Source: Pseudoxanthomonas sp. CF125 (GTDB lineage Bacteria; Pseudomonadota; Gammaproteobacteria; Xanthomonadales; Xanthomonadaceae). From it: 64,000 bases of DNA. A program made the position numbers and the translations under genes. This document shows positions 13,342 to 21,269 of the stretch, piece by piece (the first letter of the stretch is position 1; each line of letters begins with the position of its first letter). The DNA lies in NCBI RefSeq assembly GCF_900104085.1, contig NZ_FNLD01000001.1, forward strand, positions 475,048-539,047. The letters run 5' to 3'. The notes below the pieces were generated by a model. That model had not been told where the DNA came from. It saw only the letters and a program-made list of their open reading frames with translations, and made no database searches.

Positions 13342-15686
13342 GTTGGCTACGACGACGTGGACTGCCTTGGCTGCGCTGGGGCACGGTAATCCTGTTGGTG
13401 ACGATCCTCGTCCTGGATATCGCCTTCCCGCCGCCACTTCCCAAGGCCCGCGACACCAGCACCCTGGTGGTAGCGCGCGACGGAACTCCGTTGCGCGCCT
13501 TCGCCGACCGCAATGGCGTCTGGCGCTACCCGGCCACTCCCGAGACCGTGTCGCCGCTGTACCTGCAGGCGCTGCTCAACTACGAAGACCGCTGGTTCTG
13601 GAAGCATCCCGGCATCAATCCCTGGGCTCTGCTGCGCGCCGGCGGACAGTGGCTGCGTGGCGGGCGCATCGTCTCCGGCGGTTCCACTTTGACCATGCAG
13701 GTCGCGCGCATCCTCGATCCGCACTCGCGCACGCCCTGGGGCAAGGCCAAGCAACTGCTGCGCGCGCTGCAGCTCGAAGCGCATCTGTCCAAACGGGAAA
13801 TCCTGCAGTTGTATCTGGAGCGCGCCCCGTTCGGCGGCACCATTGAGGGCGTGGAAGCGGCCAGCTGGGCCTATCTGGGCAAACCGGCTTCGCGGCTGTC
13901 GCAGGCCGAGGCGGCTTTGCTGGCCGTGTTGCCGCAATCGCCCAGCCGCCTGCGCCCGGACCGGCACCCGGAAGCCGCGCGCACGGCACGGGACAAAGTG
14001 CTCAAGCGCATGGTCGCCTTGGGTGTCTGGTCGCAAGCGGAAGTGGACGATGCCCGCGTCGAATCGGTGGTCGCCCGTTCCCTGAAGCCCCCGCTCAGCG
14101 CCGCCTTGCTGGCCGAACGTCTGCATCAGGCAGACCCCAAAGCCGCGCGCATCGTGTCCAGCATCGACCCAGAACTGCAGCGCACGCTGGAAGAACGCGT
14201 CTCCGCTTATTTCTCCAATCTTCCCGAACGCACTTCGGCGGCCCTGCTGGTGGTCGATAACGCCAGTCTGGAAGCGCGCGCCTACGTGGGTTCGGTGACT
14301 TTCGGCGACAAACAACGGCTTGGCCACGTGGACATGGTGCAGGCCTGGCGCTCGCCGGGCTCCACTTTGAAGCCTTTCCTTTATGGGCTGGCGCTGGACG
14401 ACGGGCTGATCCATTCGGAAAGCCTGCTGATCGATGCGCCGCAGACTTTCGGCGGCTATCGTCCCGGCAATTTCGATTCCGCATTCAACGGTCCCATCGG
14501 CGCGGCCGAAGCCTTGCGGCTTTCCTTGAATGTGCCCGCGGTGGACTTGCTGGATCGCGTGGGCCCCGCGCGCTTTTCCGCGCGCTTGGCCAATGGCGGA
14601 ATCGAGCTGAAATATCCGCGCGGCGGCAAACCCAACCTGGCCATGATCCTGGGCGGCACCGGCGCGCGGCTGGAAGACCTGGTGGGCGCGTTCGCTGCGT
14701 TCAACCGCGAAGGCCTCGCCGGACGCGTGCGTTATACCGATGCCGACCCGGTGGTGGACCGTCGCATGATGTCGCCGGGTGCGGCCTGGATCCTGCGCGA
14801 AATACTCGAAGCCAACCCGAGGCCCGGTTATGGGCTGGGTACTTTCGATATCGGTTCGCGTCCGCGGGTAGCGTGGAAGACCGGCACCAGCTACGGTTTC
14901 CGCGACGCATGGGCGATCGGCGGCACGCGCCGCTATACGGTCGGTGTGTGGGTAGGGCGCCCGGACGGCACGCCCTTGCCGGGCCAGTACGGCGCGGTCA
15001 CCGCGCTGCCTTTGATGTTCGAAGTGATCGACAGTCTGCCGCGCGCGCGCAGCGATGGCGTTGCTGTCCCGCCGCCGGTCAACGTGGTGGAAGCCGAGAT
15101 TTGCTGGCCGCTCGGGCTGCCGCCAGAAACCGAAGCGCCGCAACTGTGCCAGCGGCGGATGAAGGCATGGACGCTGGACGGAGCCGTACCGCCCACTTTC
15201 GCCGAACGCGATGCCAGACTCTGGAATGCGGGACGCGAGCGCTTCGAGGTGGATGCGAAAACAGGTCTCAGGCTCTCGGGCGAGTGCGCGAAACCGCATG
15301 AGCCGCGTACGGCCCAGATCGCGCGCTGGCCGGCGCTGGCGTCGCCGTGGCTGTCGGCGGAAACGCGCAAGCAATCCCGATTGCCGGCCCTGTCTCCGGA
15401 CTGCATCGCCGATGGACGCGAAGCTTCCGCCGAACTTCGCATCGAAGGCCTGAACGACCGCGCCACCATCGCCCGCGCGCCCGGCAGCGCGCATGCCGCG
15501 AGATTGCAGATACGCGCGCTGGGCAGCGACGCCAAGATCCAATGGCTGCTGGATGGAAAGTGGATAGCGCAGACCCAAGGCGCGCAGGCTTTCCAGCGCG
15601 ATTACGAAGAGCCCGGCGACCACACCCTGACCGCGCTGGCGGAGAACGGCGCCTGGACGCAGATAGGTTTCCGCGTCCTTCTATAA
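13290..15686 (+). CDS. pbpC: Penicillin-binding protein 1C (PbpC)
   Basis: Bifunctional class A-like PBP in the inner membrane. One TM segment lies around residues 30-47 (WGTVILLVTILVLDIAF). The GT51 glycosyltransferase domain has catalytic Glu99 in NYEDRWFWKHPG and GGSTLTMQVARI. The transpeptidase has S358-T-L-K361 (SPGSTLKPF) and K530-T-G-T-S. A C-terminal BiPBP_C beta domain spans roughly 700-798. Length is 798 residues against 770 in E. coli. The start is uncertain: no ATG is available before the TM segment. The earliest codon is the TTG at 13290, inside repeat copy A, so the first 17 or so residues would be repeat-encoded. TTG codons at 13314 and 13326 are alternatives. Confidence 0.93.
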   Translation: MSGWFKSKLDSSLRWNDGWLRRRGLPWLRWGTVILLVTILVLDIAFPPPLPKARDTSTLVVARDGTPLRAFADRNGVWRYPATPETVSPLYLQALLNYEDRWFWKHPGINPWALLRAGGQWLRGGRIVSGGSTLTMQVARILDPHSRTPWGKAKQLLRALQLEAHLSKREILQLYLERAPFGGTIEGVEAASWAYLGKPASRLSQAEAALLAVLPQSPSRLRPDRHPEAARTARDKVLKRMVALGVWSQAEVDDARVESVVARSLKPPLSAALLAERLHQADPKAARIVSSIDPELQRTLEERVSAYFSNLPERTSAALLVVDNASLEARAYVGSVTFGDKQRLGHVDMVQAWRSPGSTLKPFLYGLALDDGLIHSESLLIDAPQTFGGYRPGNFDSAFNGPIGAAEALRLSLNVPAVDLLDRVGPARFSARLANGGIELKYPRGGKPNLAMILGGTGARLEDLVGAFAAFNREGLAGRVRYTDADPVVDRRMMSPGAAWILREILEANPRPGYGLGTFDIGSRPRVAWKTGTSYGFRDAWAIGGTRRYTVGVWVGRPDGTPLPGQYGAVTALPLMFEVIDSLPRARSDGVAVPPPVNVVEAEICWPLGLPPETEAPQLCQRRMKAWTLDGAVPPTFAERDARLWNAGRERFEVDAKTGLRLSGECAKPHEPRTAQIARWPALASPWLSAETRKQSRLPALSPDCIADGREASAELRIEGLNDRATIARAPGSAHAARLQIRALGSDAKIQWLLDGKWIAQTQGAQAFQRDYEEPGDHTLTALAENGAWTQIGFRVLL

Positions 15687-15691
15687 GGATT

Positions 15692-15764
15692 GTAGGAGCG
15701 GGCCCTGCTCGCGATGCTTTTCGTTCCGCACGATGAAAGCGTCGCGGGCAGGGCCCGCTCCTAC
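15692..15764. repeat. GTAG-headed REP pair between convergent genes
   Basis: GTAGGAGCGGGCCCTGCTCG begins at 15692 and its inverse CGGGCAGGGCCCGCTCCTAC ends at 15764. It occupies the convergent gap between pbpC and the ferritin-like gene, where it could stop transcription from both sides. Confidence 0.85.
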
Positions 15765-15772
15765 AAGGCCGG

Positions 15773-16363
15773 TCAGTCGCCTATCCAGCCGTCCAGCAGG
15801 TCCGAGAACTCGTCGGCGTGCTCTTCTTCCTGGGCCAGGATCGATTCCAGGATGCGCTTGGTGGTGGTGTCGCGATCGCCGATGTAGTTGATCATTTCGC
15901 GATAGCTGTCGATGGCGATGCGTTCGGCGATCAGGTCTTCCTTGACCATGTCGCGAAGGTTGTGGCCCACCTTGTATTCGGCATGCGCGCGCTTGCTCAG
16001 CGTGTCCGGATTCAAGTCCGGTTCGCCGCCCAATTGCACGATACGTTCGGAGATCTTGTTGGCGTGTTCCTGCTCCTGCTGCGCGTGCTCCAGGAACTCG
16101 GCCTTGACCGAATCGGCCAGCATGCCCGAAGCCATGAAGTAATGGCGGTAGTAACGCAACACGCAGATCCATTCGGTGGCCAGCGCATCGTTCAAAAGGC
16201 GTATCACTACCGCCTTGTCGGCGCCGTAAGTGCTGGTGACCGCGCCATCCTCAATGTTCTTGCGCGCATTGGCGCGCAGGGTGGCGGTGTCGGTCAAGGG
16301 CGACTTGCCGGGAGCGGAGGCCCGCTGCGGCTTGGATTTGGATTTGCTGGCTGGCTTGGACAT
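15773..16363 (-). CDS. Bacterioferritin-like diiron protein
   Basis: 196-residue ferritin-like four-helix protein. A basic, low-complexity N-terminus (MSKPASKSKSKPQRASAPGK) precedes the bundle. Diiron ligand motifs are visible: ATEW near helix A, EHAQQEQEHA (ExxH) in helix B, LIAERIAIDSY in helix C and EEEHADEF (ExxH) in helix D. It probably stores iron or removes peroxide/iron in the cytoplasm. The start is the ATG at 16363; an upstream extension of the frame is out-of-frame coding from the neighbour. The 29-base gap to the upstream peroxiredoxin gene suggests one oxidative-stress transcript. Dps-like or a Bfr-like encapsulated cargo role cannot be distinguished. Confidence 0.8.
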   Translation of the reverse strand: MSKPASKSKSKPQRASAPGKSPLTDTATLRANARKNIEDGAVTSTYGADKAVVIRLLNDALATEWICVLRYYRHYFMASGMLADSVKAEFLEHAQQEQEHANKISERIVQLGGEPDLNPDTLSKRAHAEYKVGHNLRDMVKEDLIAERIAIDSYREMINYIGDRDTTTKRILESILAQEEEHADEFSDLLDGWIGD

Positions 16364-16392
16364 TGGCAGGCCTTGTGGGGGAGGGAGAGAAA

Positions 16393-16875
16393 TCAGCCCG
16401 GCAGGTTTTCCAATACGTGCTCGGCGGAAGACACCTTGAACTCGCCGGGGGATTCGACCCAGAGCTGCTTGACTACGCCGTCTTCGGCGTACAGCGCGTA
16501 GCGCTTGGAACGCACGCCCATGCCGTAGCCGCTGGCGTCCATTTCCAGGCCCAGCGCGCGGGTGAAATCGGCGTTGCCGTCGGCCAGCATCTGCAAACCT
16601 TCGGGCACGTGTTGCGACTGTCCCCAGGCCTGCATCACGAACGGATCGTTGACCGACACGCAATACACATCGACGCCGCGTTTGCGGAACTCGTCGAAGT
16701 GTTCGATGAAGCCGGGCAGATGGCGTTCGGAGCAAGTGGGCGTAAAAGCGCCAGGCACCGCGAACAGTACCGCGTTGTGGCCTTGGAACAAGCTTGGTGT
16801 GTCCACCGTTTCCACCCCCTCGCGGATGCGTTTGAGCGTGACTTCGGGGATTGCGTCGCCGGTCTGGATGGTCAT
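16393..16875 (-). CDS. Peroxiredoxin, Prx5 family
   Basis: 160-residue thiol peroxidase of the PrxII/Prx5 (redoxin) family, reducing hydrogen peroxide and organic peroxides. The peroxidatic Cys is in PGAFTPTCSERHLPGF, with the typical downstream VSVNDPFVMQAWG and ADGNADFTRALGLEMD. The ATG at 16875 is supported by AAGGAG 7-8 bases upstream on the minus strand; the longer frame upstream lacks support. It is divergent from the heat-shock gene hsp20 and is probably co-transcribed with the ferritin-like gene. Confidence 0.9.
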   Translation of the reverse strand: MTIQTGDAIPEVTLKRIREGVETVDTPSLFQGHNAVLFAVPGAFTPTCSERHLPGFIEHFDEFRKRGVDVYCVSVNDPFVMQAWGQSQHVPEGLQMLADGNADFTRALGLEMDASGYGMGVRSKRYALYAEDGVVKQLWVESPGEFKVSSAEHVLENLPG

Positions 16876-16936
16876 GGAAGCTCCTTGAGAATGAACGAAG
16901 GGTAGGCGCGTGAATGGTAAGGCCGCGTCAAAGGTA

Positions 16937-16964
16937 CTTGAAACCAGCCGTTTCACGCCTATCT
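16937..16964 (+). promoter_or_regulatory. Sigma-32 (RpoH) type heat-shock promoter of hsp20
   Basis: CTTGAAA at 16937-16943, a 13-base spacer and GCCTATCT at 16957-16964 closely match the RpoH consensus (CTTGAAA, 11-16 bases, CCCCATNT). The predicted start of transcription is about 50 bases before the hsp20 ATG. Confidence 0.75.
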
Positions 16965-17022
16965 CTTGGCCATGGCGGCCGAGTGCCGCTCCCTACCGGA
17001 AACAGATTCCAGGAGTCATACC

Positions 17023-17475
17023 ATGCATGCCGTTCGTTACCGCCATTGGCCGCGCCAGATCGCGCGCCAGCAGCAGATCAACCAGTTGTTCGAGCACTTC
17101 TTCGACAAGACCGCCGCCAACGGTCCCGCAGAAGCCCAATGGGTGCCGCGCGTGGACGTGCGCGAGGAAGCGGAGCGTTTCGTGATCCTGGCCGACCTGC
17201 CGGGCATTGCCGCCGACGCCATCGAGATCCAGATGGACAAGGGCGTGTTGAGCATCAAGGGCGAGCGCGCCAATCCGGCGCTCGGCGAAGGCGAGAAATA
17301 CTCGCGCACCGAGCGGCGCCAGGGCGCGTTCCACCGCGAGTTCGCCTTGCCGGACAGCGCCGACGCCGAAGGCATCGTCGCCAAGGGCAGCAATGGCGTG
17401 CTGGAGATCAGCATTCCCAAGAAGGCCCAGTCGACCCCGCGGCGCATCCAGGTGGGCGAACCGACGGTGCAGTAA
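17023..17475 (+). CDS. Hsp20/alpha-crystallin small heat-shock protein
   Basis: 150-residue holdase chaperone. The alpha-crystallin domain covers about residues 42-140, with typical DVREEAERFVILADLPGI at its start, VLSIKGER, FHREFALPDSAD and the GVLEISIPK strand. The ATG at 17023 has AGGAG (17011-17015) 7 bases upstream. A good RpoH promoter lies upstream and cbpA follows 106 bases later, so this is a heat-shock pair. The C-terminal tail lacks a clear I-x-I/V motif. Confidence 0.92.
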   Translation: MHAVRYRHWPRQIARQQQINQLFEHFFDKTAANGPAEAQWVPRVDVREEAERFVILADLPGIAADAIEIQMDKGVLSIKGERANPALGEGEKYSRTERRQGAFHREFALPDSADAEGIVAKGSNGVLEISIPKKAQSTPRRIQVGEPTVQ

Positions 17476-17581
17476 GCGGTGCGGGCACGGCATTCGGCGT
17501 GTAGCGCCGCCCGCGCCTCGCAGTTAAGTAGAATCGGCTCGCAGTCGCAGGATTGCGGGCCGATTGTTCATGAGGTAAACG

Positions 17582-18475
17582 ATGCAGTTCAAGGACTACT
17601 ACCAGGTGCTCGGGGTCGAACCGACCGCTGGCGATGCCGAGATCAAGACCGCCTACCGGCGATTGGCGCGCAAGTACCATCCCGATGTCAGCAAGGAAGC
17701 GGGGGCCGAGGAGAAGTTCAAAGGCGTCAACGAAGCCTATGAGGCATTGCGCGACCCGCAGAAGCGCCAGGCCTACGACCAGTTGCGCGCGCAGGGTTAC
17801 CGGCCCGGCGAGGAGTTCCGTCCGCCGCCCGATTTCGGCCGCGGCGGCGCTGGCGGCCCGGGTTTCGATTTCGAGGAAGTGTTCGGCAGCGACGGCTCGA
17901 GCGGCGGCTTCAGCGATTTCTTCGAAGGCCTGTTCGGCCGCCGTGCGCATCCGGGCGCAGGCGCGCGCGGGCCGCGTGCTCCCAGCGATACGCGCGCCAA
18001 GGTGTCGGTGCCGCTACAAGCGGTCTACGACGGCGGCAGCGTGCGCCTGGGGCTCAACGGCAAGCAGTTGGATGTGCGCGTGCCCAAGGGCGTACGCCCC
18101 GGGCAGGTGATCCGCCTGGCCGGGCAGGGCGACGGTGGCGGCAACCTGCTGCTGGAAATCGAGTACGCCGCGCATCCGCAGTTCGAGGTGGATGGGCGCA
18201 ACGTCATCTATGTGCTGCCGGTGGCTCCCTGGCAGGCCGCACTCGGCGCCACGGTCAGCGTGTCCACTCTGGGCGGTCCGGTGGAGCTGAAGATTCCCGC
18301 TGACTCCGAGGCCGGGCGCAAGCTGCGGCTGCGTGGGCGCGGGCTACCGGGCACGCCCACGGGCGATCAGATAGTGGAGCTGGAGATCACTGCGCCGCGC
18401 GCAGTGAACGAGCGTCAGCGTACCGTCTACCGGATGCTGGCCAATGCGTTCGAGGAAAAAGAAAACGACGGGTAA
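17582..18475 (+). CDS. cbpA: CbpA-type DnaJ co-chaperone
   Basis: 297 residues. A J-domain occupies residues 2-68 with the HPD tripeptide (KYHPDVSK) that stimulates DnaK ATPase, followed by a G/F-rich linker (about 75-130, rich in GG and FG) and two C-terminal beta domains. The CxxCxGxG zinc repeats are absent, so it is a type II (CbpA/DjlA-like) J-protein rather than DnaJ. GAGGT lies 6 bases before the ATG. It follows hsp20 on the same strand and ends in a hairpin terminator that overlaps its stop codon. Confidence 0.93.
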   Translation: MQFKDYYQVLGVEPTAGDAEIKTAYRRLARKYHPDVSKEAGAEEKFKGVNEAYEALRDPQKRQAYDQLRAQGYRPGEEFRPPPDFGRGGAGGPGFDFEEVFGSDGSSGGFSDFFEGLFGRRAHPGAGARGPRAPSDTRAKVSVPLQAVYDGGSVRLGLNGKQLDVRVPKGVRPGQVIRLAGQGDGGGNLLLEIEYAAHPQFEVDGRNVIYVLPVAPWQAALGATVSVSTLGGPVELKIPADSEAGRKLRLRGRGLPGTPTGDQIVELEITAPRAVNERQRTVYRMLANAFEEKENDG

Positions 18476-18490
18476 GAACCCGTCGTTTTC
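18461..18490. terminator. Bidirectional hairpin terminator, cbpA/pilH
   Basis: Perfect 13-bp stem GAAAACGACGGGT / ACCCGTCGTTTTC with loop AAGA. The flanking A and T runs give a T-rich tail on both strands. The cbpA stop codon TAA lies at the stem-loop junction; pilH converges from the other side. Confidence 0.85.
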
Positions 18491-18512
18491 GTAGCTGTCT
18501 GGATTGTTCGCG

Positions 18513-18905
18513 TCAGGCCGCGGTGGATGGCGGCATTTCGCTGGTGCTGAAAATGCGTTCGATGACTTCGGCCAGTTCGTCTTCCGAGAACGGCTTGGTC
18601 AGGTAGGCCTTGGCGCCCTGGCGCAGGCCCCACATGCGGTCGGTGTCCTGGTCCTTGGTGGTGACCAGGATGACCGGGATGTGCCGGGTGGTGGCTTCGC
18701 GGCTCAGGGTGCGCGTGGCCTGGAACCCGTTGAGGTTGGGCATGACCACGTCCATCAGCACCATGTCCGGAAGTTCGCGCTTGGCGACTTCGACGCCTGC
18801 GGCGCCGTCTTCGGCGGTGAGTGATTCGTGGCCAAGTTTTTCGACGATCCGCTGGATGCCCAGCAGCTGAGAAGGTGAATCGTCGACGATCAGAATGCGC
18901 GCCAT
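18513..18905 (-). CDS. pilH: Twitching-motility response regulator PilH-like
   Basis: 130-residue stand-alone CheY-like receiver domain with no output domain. The acidic pocket DD is at positions 8-9, the phospho-acceptor is Asp52 (VLMDVVMP), Thr is in VTTKDQDTDRMWG and Lys is in YLTKPFSE. The sequence pattern (MARILIVDDSP ... NGFQATRTLSRE ... IPVILVTTKDQ) is that of PilH of the Pil-Chp type IV pilus chemosensory pathway. The usual pilG-I-J-chpA genes are not next to it here, so the assignment rests on sequence alone; another single-domain receiver is possible. Confidence 0.8.
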   Translation of the reverse strand: MARILIVDDSPSQLLGIQRIVEKLGHESLTAEDGAAGVEVAKRELPDMVLMDVVMPNLNGFQATRTLSREATTRHIPVILVTTKDQDTDRMWGLRQGAKAYLTKPFSEDELAEVIERIFSTSEMPPSTAA

Positions 18906-19001
18906 GCTTTACCCCAAGTAGTCCCCAGTGGCGATTGTAGTGTGACTTTGTGTCAACGGAAAATGGGGGGTGGTCATGGGCTGGCGTGACCGGGTTCGCG
19001 T

Positions 19002-19997
19002 TTAGCCCGTTTTGACCAGGGTACGCCCGAACGATTGGCCCGACAGCATGCCGTTGAACACCTCTGGAAGCCCGTCCAGCGCCGTTTCACGGGTGCAGAT
19101 GACCTCCAGGCGCCTCGGTTTCCAGTCGTCGGCCAGATGCCGCCAGATATCGTCGCGTATGCCACGGGCGGTTCCGGCCGAGGCCACGCCCAGCAAAGAA
19201 ACGCCGCGGATGATGAAAGGCATGACCGTGGTGGGCAGTTCATGGCTGGCGACCAGCCCTGCGGAAGCCACGTTGCCGTAGGGGGCCGTCTGCGCCAGCA
19301 GGCTGGTCAGCATGCCGCCGCCCACGTTGTCCAGGCCGCCGCCGAAGCGCACCGATTCCATCGGGCGGGTGGTGGCCAGCGCATCGCGTCCCAGCACCTG
19401 CGCAGCGCCCAGCGACTTCAGGTAGCCCGCCTGGTCGGCCTTGCCGCTGATGGCGTGCACTTCGAAACCGGCGCTGGAGAAGATATCGACCGCCAGCGAA
19501 CCTACGCCGCCAGTGGCGCCAGTCACGGCCAAAGGGCCCAGTTCGGGCGTCTGCCGGTTGTCGAGCAGGCGGTAGAGGGCTAGCGCCGCAGTGAAGCCGG
19601 CCGTACCCAGGATCATGCTCTCGCGCAGGCTCAGGCCCACCGGCAATGGGATGACCCACTTCGACTCGAGCCGCGCATAGGCGGCGTAGCCGCCGTCGCG
19701 GGTTTCGCTCAATCCGGATCCGGTGACCAGCACCGCGTCGCCTTCCCTGAAAGCAGGGTCGGTGCTGGCCACTACATGGCCGGCGACATCGATGCCGCCC
19801 ACCAGCGGGAACTTGCGCAGGATCTTGCCTTGACCGGTGCCGGCCAGAGCGTCTTTGAAATTGACCGAGGAGTATTCGGTTTTGATGACCACTTCGCCGG
19901 GGTTGAGGTCATCCAGCGAAATGGATTCGATGCCGGCACGGTAGCCCGAGGCGTCGCTGTGGATGCGGAAGGCGGGGAACTGATTCGGGATGGTCAT
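19002..19997 (-). CDS. acuI: YhdH/AcuI-type quinone oxidoreductase (acryloyl-CoA reductase family)
   Basis: 331-residue zinc-free medium-chain dehydrogenase/reductase that uses NADPH. The family marks are SSVNFKDALAGTG, the GGIDVAGHVV segment and the nucleotide-binding AVTGATGGVGSLAVDI. Homologues reduce acryloyl-CoA to propionyl-CoA and protect against acrylate. A monocistronic gene on the minus strand, with a CGTCATCCC repeat starting 20 bases upstream of its start codon. Substrate is inferred from the family only. Confidence 0.85.
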   Translation of the reverse strand: MTIPNQFPAFRIHSDASGYRAGIESISLDDLNPGEVVIKTEYSSVNFKDALAGTGQGKILRKFPLVGGIDVAGHVVASTDPAFREGDAVLVTGSGLSETRDGGYAAYARLESKWVIPLPVGLSLRESMILGTAGFTAALALYRLLDNRQTPELGPLAVTGATGGVGSLAVDIFSSAGFEVHAISGKADQAGYLKSLGAAQVLGRDALATTRPMESVRFGGGLDNVGGGMLTSLLAQTAPYGNVASAGLVASHELPTTVMPFIIRGVSLLGVASAGTARGIRDDIWRHLADDWKPRRLEVICTRETALDGLPEVFNGMLSGQSFGRTLVKTG

Positions 19998-20016
19998 GAC
20001 AATGAACTTCTCCAGT

Positions 20017-20057
20017 CGTCATCCCAGCGAACGCCGGGATCCATTTTGATCTTGCTC
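20017..20057. repeat. CGTCATYCC palindrome, single arm, copy B
   Basis: CGTCATCCCAGCGAACGCCG and the following GGGATCCATTTTGATCTTG match the left arm of copies A, C and D. No right arm follows; instead the GIY-YIG gene ends 11 bases on. Confidence 0.8.
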
Positions 20058-20067
20058 CAGCGTCGAG

Positions 20068-20364
20068 TCAGAGTATTCCGGAGTAAAGATCCAGCCACTC
20101 CGGATTCGACTTCTCCACCAGCTCGATCTTCCAAAGCCGCTTCCAGGCCTTGATCGCCTTCTCACGCAGGATTGCAGATTCCATGACCCCGTGCACCTCA
20201 TACCAGACCAAAGTATGTATCCGGTACTTCTTGCTGAAGCCACCCACCTGGTCGTTCTTGTGCTGCCAGATGCGGGCGGGGAGGGTGGAGGTGACGCCGA
20301 CGTACAAAGTGCCGCGTGGTGCACTGGCGAGGATGTAGACGCAGGGGATGCGTTCTCGTTGCAT
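20068..20364 (-). CDS. GIY-YIG family nuclease, repeat-flanked
   Basis: 98-residue single-domain GIY-YIG protein. The GIY and YIG strands appear as VYILAS and LYVGVTS, followed by Arg in LPARIWQHK, a KKYRIHTLVWYE stretch and a Glu/Arg helix (ESAILREKAIKAWKRLWKIEL) with a NPEWLDLY C-terminus. This is the YhbQ/COG2827-like group of small stand-alone nucleases. It lies between two CGTCATYCC palindrome elements (20017-20057 and 20404-20530), with little other non-coding sequence. Some related proteins have, as I recall, been described as sequence-specific single-strand nucleases (Ssn) acting on repeated palindromes in Neisseria; the link here is inference. No neighbour suggests an operon. Confidence 0.85.
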   Translation of the reverse strand: MQRERIPCVYILASAPRGTLYVGVTSTLPARIWQHKNDQVGGFSKKYRIHTLVWYEVHGVMESAILREKAIKAWKRLWKIELVEKSNPEWLDLYSGIL

Positions 20365-20403
20365 TTGGCTGTCCTTAGCCCACGATTACATGAATTAGTG
20401 AAT

Positions 20404-20530
20404 CGTCATCCCAGCGAAAGCTGGGATCCATTTTGATCTTGGCGGGAGTCCCGGTCACTCGCGTGACTCGAACGACCCAATACCACGAAGGGCAAAGTCA
20501 AAATGGATTCCAGCTTTCGCTGGAATGACG
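20404..20530. repeat. CGTCATYCC head-to-head palindrome pair, copy C
   Basis: The left arm begins CGTCATCCCAGCGAAAGCTG at 20404; the right arm ends in GCTTTCGCTGGAATGACG at 20530, each with an internal hairpin. The inner parts TTTTGATCTTG and CAAAGTCAAAATGG are also inverted. It lies just upstream of the GIY-YIG gene start. Confidence 0.87.
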
Positions 20531-20575
20531 TCGAAGATAATATCGAACGAACCCGCAGGTAGAGTGCAGATTCGT

Positions 20576-21169
20576 TCACCGCAACGCAGCCCGCCTCTTC
20601 TCGTCTATCCATTTAGAAGCCTGCGCCGGCAGGTAATCGCGCATCCATTGCAGCATCGCGGCGATATCTTCGCCGTGCCATAGATCGTGGCGTTGGTCCG
20701 CGTGCAGGAATCGCTCCTCGACCATCCGATCGATCATGCCGATCAGAGGCGAGTAGAAGCCATCCACATCAAGAAAAGCGCAGGGCTTGTTGCCGATGCC
20801 AAGCTGGCGCCAGGTCAGCATCTCGAAGATCTCTTCCATGGTGCCAAAGCCGCCGGGCAGGGTGACGAAACCGTCGGCCAGATCGAACATGCGCGCCTTT
20901 CGCTCGTGCATGGAGCCGACGATTTCCAGTTCGGTCAGGCCGCGGTGCGCCACTTCCCAATCGGCCAGTTGCTTCGGAATCACACCGGTAACTTGTCCAC
21001 CGGCTTCCAGTACGGCATTGGCGACCACACCCATCAGGCCGACATTGCCGCCGCCGTAGATCAGGCGCAGCCCTTCCTTGGCGATGCGGTCGCCAAGAGC
21101 GGCGGCGCGTTCGGTGTAGGCCGGCTTGCTTCCGGAGTTTGAACCGCAATACACGCAGATCGATTTCAT
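20576..21169 (-). CDS. LOG family protein (cytokinin riboside monophosphate phosphoribohydrolase)
   Basis: 197-residue Rossmann-fold protein of the LOG (lysine decarboxylase-like, TIGR00730) family, which hydrolyses nucleoside 5'-monophosphates to base plus ribose phosphate. Signatures: CVYCGSNSG at the start, YGGGNVGLMG, and the catalytic PGGFGTMEE. The ATG at 21169 is preceded by AAGGAAG on the minus strand; the frame extends upstream but without a ribosome binding site. Biological substrate in bacteria is often unknown; cytokinin release is documented for plant and some plant-associated bacterial members. Confidence 0.88.
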   Translation of the reverse strand: MKSICVYCGSNSGSKPAYTERAAALGDRIAKEGLRLIYGGGNVGLMGVVANAVLEAGGQVTGVIPKQLADWEVAHRGLTELEIVGSMHERKARMFDLADGFVTLPGGFGTMEEIFEMLTWRQLGIGNKPCAFLDVDGFYSPLIGMIDRMVEERFLHADQRHDLWHGEDIAAMLQWMRDYLPAQASKWIDEKRRAALR

Positions 21170-21269
21170 TGCCGGCACTTCCTTATTGTGTTGCTGAAAC
21201 GGAAAAAGGGTGAACGTGCGTGACACGGTTCACCCCTTCGCCATGCCCGCCGGAGCGAGCACATTTGGA

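Noticed and set aside
20017-20530. CRISPR-like array of CGTCATYCC units
   Set aside because: Units are few, inverted rather than direct, unevenly spaced, with a gene between them; no spacers or cas genes.
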